In this document: piece after piece, positions 24,668 to 34,306 of the stretch | Layout: every line of letters begins with the position of its first letter | How positions within the stretch are numbered: position 1 is the stretch's first letter | Assembly: GCA_035367155.1 (NCBI GenBank) | Contig: DAOSJI010000003.1 | Location: forward strand, 1-64,000 | Reading direction: 5' to 3' | DNA length: 64,000 nt | Origin: JAAYSA01 sp035367155 | Lineage (GTDB): Bacteria; Bacillota_I; Bacilli_A; RFN20; CAG-826 | Translations under genes and position numbers: made by a program | Notes under the pieces: model-generated | Told to the model about the DNA's origin: nothing | Database searches by the model: none | Seen by the model: only the letters and a program-made list of their open reading frames with translations

Positions 24668-27034
24668 ATGAAAATAAAGCGAAGAAACCTTGCTCTTGCT
24701 GTCCTTGCAGGATCCTTACTTCTTGCAGGATGTGGTAAAGACGATGGTAATTATCAAAAAGTTACCGGTCCTTATTTAACCGGTGAACTAGCTAAATATC
24801 ATTACAATGGTTTTGTTGGAATTCCTCTTGCAACACTTAATAGTGTTAAAGACCAAACTGGAAGTAACTCCCAACATATAGCAAACTTCGTTGATGGTTT
24901 ATTAGAAAACGATGAATTTGGTGCTCTTAAATTAGCTTTAGCTGATAGTGCAAGCAAAACACCAGATAGCAAAGAATTTACATTTACCATCAAACCAGGT
25001 ATTAAGTGGTTAACAAATACTGGTGAACATTATAGCCCACTAATTAAAGGGGTTTCGACACCACAATATGTTACTGCTGATGACTTTAAAAACTCATTAG
25101 AGTTAAACCTTGATGCAAAGAATGAATCGCAAACTAGTTATATTCCAAGTGTTTTTATTGAAGGAGCTCTTGAATATAACTATTACACAGAAATCATTCA
25201 ATCAATTAAATCAGGAAAACCAGACCGTACTGGTCGCTTTTGGTCAACGAGTACAACTTATGCTGAAGTAGCAGAAGCTATCAGTGCCTACACTGGAGTT
25301 GAAGTTTTAGAAACAGATATTGATGCTGTTAAAAACTTTCAGCGTGTTGGAATTCGTGTTTTTGAAGATGATCCACTTAAGATTCAATTTAGATTAGTTG
25401 AATCAATGCCGTTCTTCCCAACAGCACTAACCTACACATGCTTTTTACCAGTTAACCGTCAATTTATTAAACAAATTGGCTTTAGTAATTTTGGTACTTC
25501 AGCAGAAACCTTCTTATATAATGGTGCTTTTTGGCTTGAACAATGGGATGCTAACAAGGTTGTTTACCGCAAAAACCCTGAATATTGGGATGTTAAAAAT
25601 GTTCATGTTGATACAATGACTTATAACAACTACCCTGATAATGCAGACCCAAATCACATACGTCTTTTATTTGAAAAAGGTGAAGTTGACGCATTTGGTA
25701 TTAGTGAAAACGATACCGAGGGATGGGCAAAATATATTCTTGGACCAGATGGAACTGGAACTAAACAAAACCCCTATCATGATGATGTCTATTCACGTTA
25801 TGTTGACTCAATCGATTTTAACTTCCACTTTATGCTAAATATCGAACGTGATATTACAGGCTGGAATCAAAGACATTCAGTCGTAACTCAAAATGACATT
25901 TTAAACTGGAATAGATCAACGCAATTAAGTAGCGTTAGACAATTATTTTTAAAAGGTATCGACCAAAAAACTTATAATGTCCAACGTTTTACAAGTGATG
26001 CAGATTCATCACAAACACAAACCTTTACAATGAGAGGCTTTGTTGTAGATGATGTAAACCGACGCGACTATATTGAATATGTTTATGAAGCATTTGCAGA
26101 TAAGTTTGGTCTTACTTATCAACAAGCAAGTGATATTTTAGCCCCAGGTCAAACAGACTATAACGGCTATACAAACCTTGCTTTTGATCAAGTACAAGAC
26201 TTAGCAGCTCAAGCATTAGAAGATATTCAACTTTATAACTCTACAGTTGGAGCAGCAAATCCAATTACTTTCCCAATTAAATCCGAGTATTTATCAACTA
26301 ACGATGCTACTTACTATAAGAAGGATCAAATTTGGGTTCGTGATGCAAACGAAAGAATGAACGGCTGTACGATTCATGATCGTTTAGTTACTGATGAGTT
26401 ACCACTTTGTCAAAACAAACAATATCCATATTTTGAAATCGTCGTTGCTGGTCCAGATCAAATTGCTTCAAGTAGTGACTACATTAAATTAAGTGATGCA
26501 CATCAATATGGTATTCATATTATGGGTTGGGCACCTGACTATGGTGATCCACTTACATACTTAAATTGCTATACAAGCAAAGGCGAAATGAGTGCTTATT
26601 CAGGTACTCTAAATCATCCTGACCGCGTTGGTTATCATAATGTTGATGGTGTTTTAGTTGCAGATAGCCAAATGGGCGATGATGGTGTTGAACGCTTTGG
26701 TGTTACGGCAAAATATGATTATTTAGTAAATAAAGCTAAAAATGAACATAGCGACACCGCGGTTCGTTACGAACTCTTTGCTGAAGCAGAAGTACATCTT
26801 TTAACTGACCTAAGCTTAATTCGTTCGATTTATAACCAGGGTCAAGGTTGGTTTGTCAGTGTATCGCGTTTAATTGGTTATGAAACACCAAACGCTTCAT
26901 ATGGCTTATCTAGCAATAAAATGAAAGGTGTATGGGTTTTAAAAGAAACCGTAAATGCTGCAACACGTCGTAGTTTAAAACAACAATACGATACTGCTAA
27001 AGCAAACGCACCTAGAACAACTATTTTTGACTAA
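24668..27034 (+). CDS. oppA: Oligopeptide ABC transporter, substrate-binding lipoprotein
   Basis: The signal peptide ends with the lipobox LLAGC, so the protein is lipid-anchored. The mature part shows features of family 5 solute-binding proteins: FTIKPGIKW, TADDFKNSLEL, FLYNGAFWLEQWDANKVVYRKNPEYWD and a late GWAPDYGDPLTYL segment. At 788 residues it is much longer than the usual 500-600, with an insertion in the central region (about residues 370-560). It captures peptides for OppBCDF, whose genes follow. A hairpin after the gene probably raises oppA expression over the rest. Confidence 0.9.
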   Translation: MKIKRRNLALAVLAGSLLLAGCGKDDGNYQKVTGPYLTGELAKYHYNGFVGIPLATLNSVKDQTGSNSQHIANFVDGLLENDEFGALKLALADSASKTPDSKEFTFTIKPGIKWLTNTGEHYSPLIKGVSTPQYVTADDFKNSLELNLDAKNESQTSYIPSVFIEGALEYNYYTEIIQSIKSGKPDRTGRFWSTSTTYAEVAEAISAYTGVEVLETDIDAVKNFQRVGIRVFEDDPLKIQFRLVESMPFFPTALTYTCFLPVNRQFIKQIGFSNFGTSAETFLYNGAFWLEQWDANKVVYRKNPEYWDVKNVHVDTMTYNNYPDNADPNHIRLLFEKGEVDAFGISENDTEGWAKYILGPDGTGTKQNPYHDDVYSRYVDSIDFNFHFMLNIERDITGWNQRHSVVTQNDILNWNRSTQLSSVRQLFLKGIDQKTYNVQRFTSDADSSQTQTFTMRGFVVDDVNRRDYIEYVYEAFADKFGLTYQQASDILAPGQTDYNGYTNLAFDQVQDLAAQALEDIQLYNSTVGAANPITFPIKSEYLSTNDATYYKKDQIWVRDANERMNGCTIHDRLVTDELPLCQNKQYPYFEIVVAGPDQIASSSDYIKLSDAHQYGIHIMGWAPDYGDPLTYLNCYTSKGEMSAYSGTLNHPDRVGYHNVDGVLVADSQMGDDGVERFGVTAKYDYLVNKAKNEHSDTAVRYELFAEAEVHLLTDLSLIRSIYNQGQGWFVSVSRLIGYETPNASYGLSSNKMKGVWVLKETVNAATRRSLKQQYDTAKANAPRTTIFD

Positions 27035-27065
27035 TTAGACAATTAGTTAATAAACTTAATATCTT

Positions 27066-27130
27066 GAAAGGTTAGGTTTCCTAACCTTTCTTGGTATTAT
27101 AATTTATTGAATAATGAGTTTACTCATTAT
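27066..27130 (+). terminator. Attenuating hairpins between oppA and oppB
   Basis: A perfect 11-base stem GAAAGGTTAGG/CCTAACCTTTC with a TTT loop (27066-27090) is followed by a weak T-tract. A second perfect dyad, ATAATGAGT/ACTCATTAT, lies at 27111-27130, just before the oppB ribosome binding site. TATAAT at 27098-27103 could be a minor promoter but lacks a -35 box. The pair looks like a partial terminator and mRNA-stabilising element. Confidence 0.6.
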
Positions 27131-27159
27131 ATAATTTTAAGAAAGAGGAAGGAGTATTT

Positions 27160-28338
27160 ATGGCTATATATCTAATTGGATATACAGTGATCATCCTAGT
27201 AGTATGTTTCTTTACTTTTGTAATGCTAGTTGGCTATGGCGTTATTTTTAAAAACAACCAAAAAATAAAGAACATCTTTGGACGTCCTCTTTTAGTATAT
27301 TCAGTTCGTCGAATTATTAGTGCGCTTGTTTCGGTTGTGCTTGCAATCACTGCGACTTATTTATTAATTAGGCTGCAAGATTCAAATGAACTTTGCAAAA
27401 ACGCTATTAAAAACTGGGACAAATTAACAGCACCTATTCGCGAACAACGCTGTGAAAACTTAAAAGCTGAACTTGGTTTATCTGGTAGCGTCATTAAGAG
27501 CTTATTAAAATATTATTACCAAGTTTTACCTTTTCCAAAAACTATTTGTCGCGTTGATGTAATTGAAGATGGTCTAACAACGATTGTTCAATCAAGAGAA
27601 TGCCGCAATTTTATTATGGATTTAGGCAAAATCTACTTTATGGGTAGCGGTCTTAACGGACAATATGTTATTGATGTTATCTTAAAAGATAAAATGATGA
27701 TTTCCTTTAAAATTGGTATTCTTGCCTCGGCTCTCCAACTTGCCTTAGGTTATCCAATGGGAATCATTATGGCTAAATATAAAGACGGCTGGTTTGATCG
27801 CCTCGGCAAGACATATATTATTACGATTGATGCAATTCCGGGTGTTGCATATTACTACATCTGGATGTCAATTTTAGTTTTTGCGCTTGGGTTACCTTAT
27901 CAATATCGAGAAGAAAATTTCTTAAGTTGGTTACCTGCAATTTTAACAATGGGCTTTACAGGTATGGCAGGTATTGCTTTATGGGTAAGGCGTTATATGT
28001 TAAATGAGTTTACAGCAGATTATGTTAAATTTGCTCGAGCTAAAGGGTTAAGTGAGAACAGAATCATGTATGTTCATGTTCTTCGTAATGCTGTCGTTCC
28101 TTTAGTTCGTTCGATTCCTGCAGCGATTTTAGGTTCACTTCTTGGAACCTTTTATATTGAAAAGATTTACGGCATTCCTGGGTTAGGTGGCTTTTTAGTG
28201 CAAGCTAACGCGATGCATGATATATATGCAATTCAGGGGATTGTCGTTATTTCAGCATTAATTTCAATTATTTCATATGTAGCAGGCGATATTGTGACAG
28301 CTTTAGTTGATCCACGTATCAGCTTTACAACGGAGTAG
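27160..28338 (+). CDS. oppB: Oligopeptide ABC transporter permease
   Basis: A 392-residue inner membrane permease with the binding-protein-dependent transport domain at the C-terminus. The EAA-like loop is ADYVKFARAKGLSENRIMYVHVLRNAVVPL, contacted by the ATPases. An additional N-terminal membrane helix (residues 1-30) precedes the usual first OppB helix, and a soluble region of about 100 residues lies outside. The start follows AGGAAGGAG. It pairs with OppC to form the channel. Confidence 0.92.
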   Translation: MAIYLIGYTVIILVVCFFTFVMLVGYGVIFKNNQKIKNIFGRPLLVYSVRRIISALVSVVLAITATYLLIRLQDSNELCKNAIKNWDKLTAPIREQRCENLKAELGLSGSVIKSLLKYYYQVLPFPKTICRVDVIEDGLTTIVQSRECRNFIMDLGKIYFMGSGLNGQYVIDVILKDKMMISFKIGILASALQLALGYPMGIIMAKYKDGWFDRLGKTYIITIDAIPGVAYYYIWMSILVFALGLPYQYREENFLSWLPAILTMGFTGMAGIALWVRRYMLNEFTADYVKFARAKGLSENRIMYVHVLRNAVVPLVRSIPAAILGSLLGTFYIEKIYGIPGLGGFLVQANAMHDIYAIQGIVVISALISIISYVAGDIVTALVDPRISFTTE

Positions 28339-28348
28339 GAGGTAGAAG

Positions 28349-29353
28349 ATGTCAAAACATATTGATACATTAATTCGTCACGACATTGAAGACCTTTTTA
28401 CAGTTGTCGGAACAAAAGATGAAGAATTTGAAAAGTTAGATGCGATTCCGTACTCTTATTGGCGTTCAACATTTAAACGGCTTTTTAAGAATCCGATTGC
28501 AATTATATGTATAGTTTTATTAGTAATCTTACTTTTCTTTACAATTTTTGGACCAATTATGAAGTCTTACCATATTTATGAGCGAGACGGAAATTTATTT
28601 GAATATCCTTATGGTGATCCACGCTTTTCTGGTGTTCACTATCATGGGCCTAGTAGTGTTTCCTGGTTTGGTATAGGCGGCGCAGGGATGGGCTATTTTG
28701 CAGGTCTTGACCTTTGGTCGCTTGTATGGGAAGGGACACGCTTTAGTTTAATTCTAGCAACAACTGTAGCCTTAATTGATATTGTTTTAGGTATTGTTAT
28801 TGGTGCAGCATGGGGTTATTTTAGATGGCTTGATCCAATTATGATTGAGATTCGTAATTTTATTAGTAATGTACCATCATTACTACTTTATATTCTTTTA
28901 ATGAACTTTTTACCACGTTCATTTTGGACGATTGTTTTTGTACTTTGTTTATTTGGTTGGCTTGGTCTAGCTAGCTTTATTCGTAATCAAATTATTATTA
29001 TTCGTAACCGTGAATATAACATTGCTTCACAAACGCTTGGTTCAAGTCCAGTTGCAATGATTACGCATAACTTACTTCCTTATTTAGTTAGTGTAATTGT
29101 AACGGTAGTTTCTACTTCAATTCCTGCTGGAATTAGCGCTGAAGTTGGTTTAGCATTCTTTGGACTATCTTTCCAACCAATGCAACAAGTTACTCTTGGA
29201 CAAATATTAACTTCTGCTACAAGTGATGTTAACTGGACAAAACATCCATATATTCTAATAGCACCTTTAATTGTAATGGTGCCCTTAACAGTAGCATTTT
29301 TCTATTTAGGACTTGCACTTAGTGATGCAACAGATCCTAAAACGCATCGGTAG
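28349..29353 (+). CDS. oppC: Oligopeptide ABC transporter permease
   Basis: A 334-residue permease with the OppC N-terminal segment (YWRSTFKRLFKNPIAIICIVLLV) and transport domain; the EAA loop reads REYNIASQTLGSSPVAMITHNLLPYLVSVIV. The loop after the first helix (YPYGDPRFSGVHYHGPSS, then GIGGAGMGYFAGLDLWSLVWEGTRFSLIL) is longer than usual at its start. It lies ten bases after oppB. Confidence 0.93.
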   Translation: MSKHIDTLIRHDIEDLFTVVGTKDEEFEKLDAIPYSYWRSTFKRLFKNPIAIICIVLLVILLFFTIFGPIMKSYHIYERDGNLFEYPYGDPRFSGVHYHGPSSVSWFGIGGAGMGYFAGLDLWSLVWEGTRFSLILATTVALIDIVLGIVIGAAWGYFRWLDPIMIEIRNFISNVPSLLLYILLMNFLPRSFWTIVFVLCLFGWLGLASFIRNQIIIIRNREYNIASQTLGSSPVAMITHNLLPYLVSVIVTVVSTSIPAGISAEVGLAFFGLSFQPMQQVTLGQILTSATSDVNWTKHPYILIAPLIVMVPLTVAFFYLGLALSDATDPKTHR

Positions 29354-29362
29354 GTAGTAATT

Positions 29363-30592
29363 ATGGCAAAGGAAAAATTAAAAGTTAAAGAAGAACTTCT
29401 AGAGCCATCAATTAATATTGATGCTCATACTAGCGAAGAAGATTATAACAAAATTAAAAAAGAACTTTATCGCTATGCTGATCCTAATTATTTAGATCAT
29501 TCTAGTGATGAAAATAAAGTTCTTAAAGTTAGAAATCTCTCCGTTGGTTTTCTTACGCATGGAAAAAAGATTAATGTCATTAGAAATATTTCTCTAGACG
29601 TTATTAAAGGTGAAACTTTAGCTATTGTTGGAGAATCTGGTTCAGGTAAATCAGTTTTTACTAAAACCTTTACAGGAATGTTAGAAGATAACGGTTTTAT
29701 TAGTGGCGGAGAAATTTTATTTAGAAATCCTAAAACAAATGAGTTTGATGATATTTCTAAATATAAATCAAATAAAGATTGGCAAAAGATTCGTGGCCGA
29801 AGGATTGCTACAATTTTCCAAGACCCAATGACTTCACTTAATCCACTTTTAACAATTGGATTTCAAATTGCAGAAGTCCTGCAAATTCACCACGGATTTA
29901 ACAAAAAGGACGCTAAAGAAGAAGCAATTAAAATTTTAGAACGAGTTCAAATCCCTGATGCGCGAAATCGTTATAACGATTATCCGTATCAATATTCAGG
30001 TGGGATGAGACAACGTGTTGTTATTGCAATAGCACTAGCCTGTCGACCTGAAATTTTGATTTGTGATGAACCTACAACTGCTCTTGATGTCACAGTTCAA
30101 TCGCAAATTCTTCAACTTATTAAAGATTTACAAAAAGAATTTGGTTGGACAACAATCTTTATTACTCATGACCTTGGTGTTGTAGCTAATGTCGCTGATA
30201 GAGTAGCAGTTATGTATGGAGGTCAAGTTGTTGAATATGGCACTTGTGATGAAGTGTTTTATAATCCTGCCCACCCATACACCTGGGCGCTACTTCAAAG
30301 TTTACCGCAACTTGGTAGCAAAGAAGAGCCGCTTCACCATATTAAAGGTAATCCTCCAACGTTTCTTACTGAAATTGTTGGAGAAGCTTTCGCACCACGA
30401 AATGAATTTGCAATGAATATCGATTTTATAGTTGATCCTCCAATGTTTAAAATTAGCGATACGCACTTTGCAAAAACTTGGCTTTTAGACCCTCGAGCTC
30501 CTAAAGTCAAAAAGCCTAAAGTTATTCGTGAACTTAAAAAGCGTATGGAAATTGCATCAGAGGAGCTAAAAAGGGAGGTTAATACAGAATGA
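29363..30592 (+). CDS. oppD: Oligopeptide ABC transporter ATP-binding protein
   Basis: A 409-residue ATPase with an N-terminal extension of about 50 charged residues before the domain. Walker A is GESGSGKS (90-97), the signature is YSGGMRQRVVIAIA, Walker B ends ILICDEPTTALD, and the H-loop is FITHDLGVV. The C-terminal oligopeptide domain (HPYTWALLQSLPQ) is present, but the usual cysteine cluster of OppD is not seen. It overlaps oppF by four bases. Confidence 0.94.
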   Translation: MAKEKLKVKEELLEPSINIDAHTSEEDYNKIKKELYRYADPNYLDHSSDENKVLKVRNLSVGFLTHGKKINVIRNISLDVIKGETLAIVGESGSGKSVFTKTFTGMLEDNGFISGGEILFRNPKTNEFDDISKYKSNKDWQKIRGRRIATIFQDPMTSLNPLLTIGFQIAEVLQIHHGFNKKDAKEEAIKILERVQIPDARNRYNDYPYQYSGGMRQRVVIAIALACRPEILICDEPTTALDVTVQSQILQLIKDLQKEFGWTTIFITHDLGVVANVADRVAVMYGGQVVEYGTCDEVFYNPAHPYTWALLQSLPQLGSKEEPLHHIKGNPPTFLTEIVGEAFAPRNEFAMNIDFIVDPPMFKISDTHFAKTWLLDPRAPKVKKPKVIRELKKRMEIASEELKREVNTE

Positions 30593-31560
30593 GTAAAGAA
30601 CAAAAAGTATTAGTTTCCTTTAAAGATGTAAAAGTTTCTTTTAAACGTGGTATTCAAGAGCGAGTTGTAATAGAAGGTCTTGATCTTGATATTTTTGAAG
30701 GAGAAATTTTAGGTCTTGTAGGTGAATCTGGTTCTGGAAAAACAACAATTGGCCGTACACTTATTAGAATTGTACCTGTTGCAGGTGGAGAAATACTTTA
30801 TCGCGGCGAACGGATTTCAGGCAAGATTAGCCGTGCAAAACAGCGAGAATTAAAAACTAAAGTTCAAATGATTTTTCAAGATCCATCAGCGTCATTAAAC
30901 GAACGTAGTAATGTTGACTACATTATTAGTGAAGGGTTACGTGCTTTTAAATTATATGAAAATGATGAAGAACGTATCAAAAAAATCACAGACATGATGG
31001 AAAAAGTTGGTTTACCACCTGAATATTTAAAACGTTATCCTCATGAGTTCAGCGGCGGACAAAGACAAAGAATTGGAATTGCTAGAGCAATGGTTATGAA
31101 ACCTGAACTTGTTATCGCAGATGAACCAATTTCTGCATTAGACGTTTCGATTCGTGCGCAAGTTCTAAATCTATTAAAAGATTTTCGCGATGAGTACAAT
31201 CTTACGATTCTTTTCATCGCGCACGATTTATCCGTCGTTAGATATATTAGTGATCGTATTGTAGTTATAAATAACGGAAAAATCGTTGAAATTGCGGATG
31301 CAAATCGTTTATTTGAAATGCCGCTTCATCCTTATACACAAGCTCTTTTAACAGCAGTTCCACTTCCTGATCCACAAATCGAAAGAAAAAAGAAAGTTAG
31401 AATATATCATCCTCTTCAACATGGTTATACAAAAGATGATGTTGTTAAGCTTCACGAAATAGAACCCGGTCATTTTGTAAGAGCAAACGATAAAGAATTA
31501 GAATCATATAAGAAACGTTTAGAAAACGAAAGAAAAGGAGGTCCTAAAAATGAAAAATAA
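30589..31560 (+). CDS. oppF: Oligopeptide ABC transporter ATP-binding protein
   Basis: The second ATPase of the Opp system. Walker A is GESGSGKT (45-52), the signature FSGGQRQRIGIARA, Walker B LVIADEPISALD, H-loop LFIAHDLSVV. The 323-residue protein has the C-terminal HPYTQALLTAVPLPDP segment typical of OppF. Its last codons overlap the start of the leucine-rich repeat gene by eleven bases. Confidence 0.94.
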   Translation: MSKEQKVLVSFKDVKVSFKRGIQERVVIEGLDLDIFEGEILGLVGESGSGKTTIGRTLIRIVPVAGGEILYRGERISGKISRAKQRELKTKVQMIFQDPSASLNERSNVDYIISEGLRAFKLYENDEERIKKITDMMEKVGLPPEYLKRYPHEFSGGQRQRIGIARAMVMKPELVIADEPISALDVSIRAQVLNLLKDFRDEYNLTILFIAHDLSVVRYISDRIVVINNGKIVEIADANRLFEMPLHPYTQALLTAVPLPDPQIERKKKVRIYHPLQHGYTKDDVVKLHEIEPGHFVRANDKELESYKKRLENERKGGPKNEK

Positions 31561-34279
31561 AGAAGCCGTTAAGTTGCCTTTAACAGATGAACAAAAGAAA
31601 AAACGGAATAAAAAGATTTTTAAACATGTTGGTATTTGGACTTCCATAGCAGCTGTTTTAGTAACAATATATTGGGCTGCGATTAAATATGTTCTAGTTG
31701 ACTATCAAAACATGTCCTATCTTACTTTTTCTTACGAAATGAGTAGAGATGGAAAAACCGAAGAAATTAGAATCGATGCGGTTGATTCAAGAAAGAACTA
31801 TCCTGCTAAATTTATCGTACCAAAGAAACTTTTAGGAAGGCCTGTAACGCAAATTGGCGATCATGCTTTTGCAGGCTTAGAACGCTTAAAAGAAGTTGTC
31901 CTACCAAATACAATTCATACTTTAGGTGATGGCGCATTTCTTAATTGTACGAATTTATCAAAAATTAAATTGAGTGAAAATATTACTGATGTTGGTATTA
32001 ATGCACTAGATAATACGCCTTATTTTAATAATTTTCCTGACGGATTTTTAATGTTAGGAAAAGTTTTATATGCTTATAAAGGGTTAATGCCAAATAATAC
32101 AGTTCTTATTGAGCGTGATGCTCCTAACGAACAAGAATTAATTGATGCTGGTTTTAATGTTTTAGAATATAACGGTGATGTTGTTAACATTGGAAGCGGT
32201 CTATTTGCTAATCAACCAGGTTTAGTTGAAGCCTATATGCCGATTAATGTTACAAAAATTACTCCAAAGATTTTCTTAAATAATCCAAATCTAAGAAAAG
32301 TGGTCTTAAGCGAGAATGTAACCCATATTGGTACATCAGCATTTGAAAATACACCAATGCTAACAGATATTAATATTAATAATATTGAAAATATTGAAGA
32401 AATTGGCGAAAAAGCTTTTAGTAATTCTGGTCTAACTGGTGATATTGTTTTAAATGGCACTTTTACAAAAATTGAAGAAGCAACATTTGCTTGGAATGAA
32501 AATGTTACATCTTATAGTCTTCCTGAAACTCTTCAAATAATTGGACGAGATGCTTTTAAAAACAACACAAATTTGGCCTCAATTAATTTACCAGACTCCA
32601 TTTTTGATATTCAAGAAAGCGCATTTGAAAATAGCGCACTTGTAAATGTTGATTTACCAAAACAAATGATTACCGTAAAAAACAAAGTTTTCTACGGTTC
32701 AAGCAAGCTTGAAAAAGTTACAATTCATGAAACTTGGACTGGGACATATTCGACAATCGATATTGAAGGAAATATCGTTGAAGTTGAAGGAACTGTTTCT
32801 TTCCGTGGTTTGCGAGAAGAAAGCTTTGCAAATACACCAAAGTTAAAAACTTTTGGTGTAAGAAACGATGAGGGCACTTTATTAACCCCAATAAATGAAG
32901 TTCATTTCAATAATGAAACATCTTCATTTGGTAATGGATCATTTTTAAATTCAGGAATTGAAAAAGTAGTTATACCACGAGATCTTAGAAATATTTCTCG
33001 TTCTGTTTTTGAAGGAACAACAGAACTAAGTCATGTTGATTTTTCAATGGCAAATTCCCTAAACCAAGTTAGTTTTGCAGCGTTTAGAAATACACCATCT
33101 TTAAAAAATGTTGCGTTACCTGACACAGTTACAACGATTGAAGATGCTGCCTTTCAACAAAGTGGTATATTATCTTTTGTCTTACCACCAAGTGTTAATA
33201 CACTTAATAGTTACACCTTTAGTGACGCAAGTGATTTAGCTAGTGTTACATTTAACAATGAACTTCTAACAATTGAAGAAGGAACATTTAAAAACTGTAC
33301 TTCCTTAACAAATTTAACTCTTCCTTCATCAATTCGAAGAATTCATGAAGGTGCTTTTAGCGGTACAACCAATCTTACCTCGATAGTTATTCCAAATGAT
33401 GCAAATTTAGCACCAGACAATATGTATGGAGCCTTTAAAGATGCGATAGGATTAGAAAGTTTTGATGTCGCTGATAACTTTATAACTTTATATGATTTTA
33501 TGTTTGAAGGTGCAAGTAGTTTAAGTTCCCTCAATTTTAACGCAACGAGTAAATTAAAAATGATAGGTAAAGGGACTTTTAAAGATACGCCTAATTTAAC
33601 AAATATTTCATTACCTAGGACAGTAACTAGCGTAGGAGAAGATGCGTTCTTAAATAATGGCTGGTTTAATAGTCAAGAAGATGGTTTGACATTTTTAAAA
33701 GATAGCGATAATGTTAGCTTTTTAATGTATAAATATAAAGGCGAAATAACTGATGCAAATAGTGAAATAGTAATTCCTGAAGGCGTTCGAATCCTTGGTA
33801 ATAAAGCATTCGCTAATCAAACGAAACTTAAAAAAATCACTTTACCATCTACACTAGAAATTATTGCAGTCAGTGCTTTTGAAGGTGCAAGTGGTTTAGA
33901 AGAAGTTATAATTGCACCTAATAGTAATTTAGAAATTATTGATGCTAATGCATTCAAAGACTGTACCGCTTTAAAGAGTTTTTCACTTCCTGATACTGTT
34001 AAAGAAATAAGAAACCGAGCATTTAGTAATAACACATCACTAAGAACTTTTACTGTTAATCCAACTTCAACACTAGAAAGATTAGAAGCATATGCTTTTG
34101 CAGGATGTAGATCACTTGAAGGTTTTTATTTACCTCCAACAATCACGCGCGTTGAGGGTTTCTGTTTCCAAGGATGTACGAGTCTAACATTTTATAAAGG
34201 TCAAGGATATGAAGTTCCAGTTCCAGATGTTTATATGGCAAACTGGAATCCAGAAAATAGACCAATTGTAGAGATTTAA
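31550..34279 (+). CDS. BspA-like leucine-rich repeat surface protein
   Basis: The 909-residue protein has a basic N-terminus, one membrane helix (about residues 27-48) and then a very long array of LRR_5/BspA-type repeats. The repeating pattern is roughly IGDHAFAGLERLKEVVLPNT, with AF, L..I.LP and I...F at fixed spacing, about 20 or more copies. Such proteins bind host proteins, other cells or polymers. With the N-terminal anchor and no cell-wall motif the repeats should lie outside the membrane. The start lies inside oppF after AAAGGAGG, so it is made with the transporter; a terminator follows. A role in capturing peptide or protein substrates for Opp is a guess. Confidence 0.88.
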   Translation: MKNKEAVKLPLTDEQKKKRNKKIFKHVGIWTSIAAVLVTIYWAAIKYVLVDYQNMSYLTFSYEMSRDGKTEEIRIDAVDSRKNYPAKFIVPKKLLGRPVTQIGDHAFAGLERLKEVVLPNTIHTLGDGAFLNCTNLSKIKLSENITDVGINALDNTPYFNNFPDGFLMLGKVLYAYKGLMPNNTVLIERDAPNEQELIDAGFNVLEYNGDVVNIGSGLFANQPGLVEAYMPINVTKITPKIFLNNPNLRKVVLSENVTHIGTSAFENTPMLTDININNIENIEEIGEKAFSNSGLTGDIVLNGTFTKIEEATFAWNENVTSYSLPETLQIIGRDAFKNNTNLASINLPDSIFDIQESAFENSALVNVDLPKQMITVKNKVFYGSSKLEKVTIHETWTGTYSTIDIEGNIVEVEGTVSFRGLREESFANTPKLKTFGVRNDEGTLLTPINEVHFNNETSSFGNGSFLNSGIEKVVIPRDLRNISRSVFEGTTELSHVDFSMANSLNQVSFAAFRNTPSLKNVALPDTVTTIEDAAFQQSGILSFVLPPSVNTLNSYTFSDASDLASVTFNNELLTIEEGTFKNCTSLTNLTLPSSIRRIHEGAFSGTTNLTSIVIPNDANLAPDNMYGAFKDAIGLESFDVADNFITLYDFMFEGASSLSSLNFNATSKLKMIGKGTFKDTPNLTNISLPRTVTSVGEDAFLNNGWFNSQEDGLTFLKDSDNVSFLMYKYKGEITDANSEIVIPEGVRILGNKAFANQTKLKKITLPSTLEIIAVSAFEGASGLEEVIIAPNSNLEIIDANAFKDCTALKSFSLPDTVKEIRNRAFSNNTSLRTFTVNPTSTLERLEAYAFAGCRSLEGFYLPPTITRVEGFCFQGCTSLTFYKGQGYEVPVPDVYMANWNPENRPIVEI

Positions 34280-34306
34280 AAAAATAGATGCTGGGCATCT
34301 ATTTTT
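34280..34306. terminator. Bidirectional terminator between opp-LRR and the flippase gene
   Basis: AAAAATAGATGC pairs with GCATCTATTTTT around TGG. The hairpin starts right after the LRR stop codon and includes the stop codon of the convergent flippase gene (ending at 34299); it has A-runs and T-runs suitable for both directions. Confidence 0.85.
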
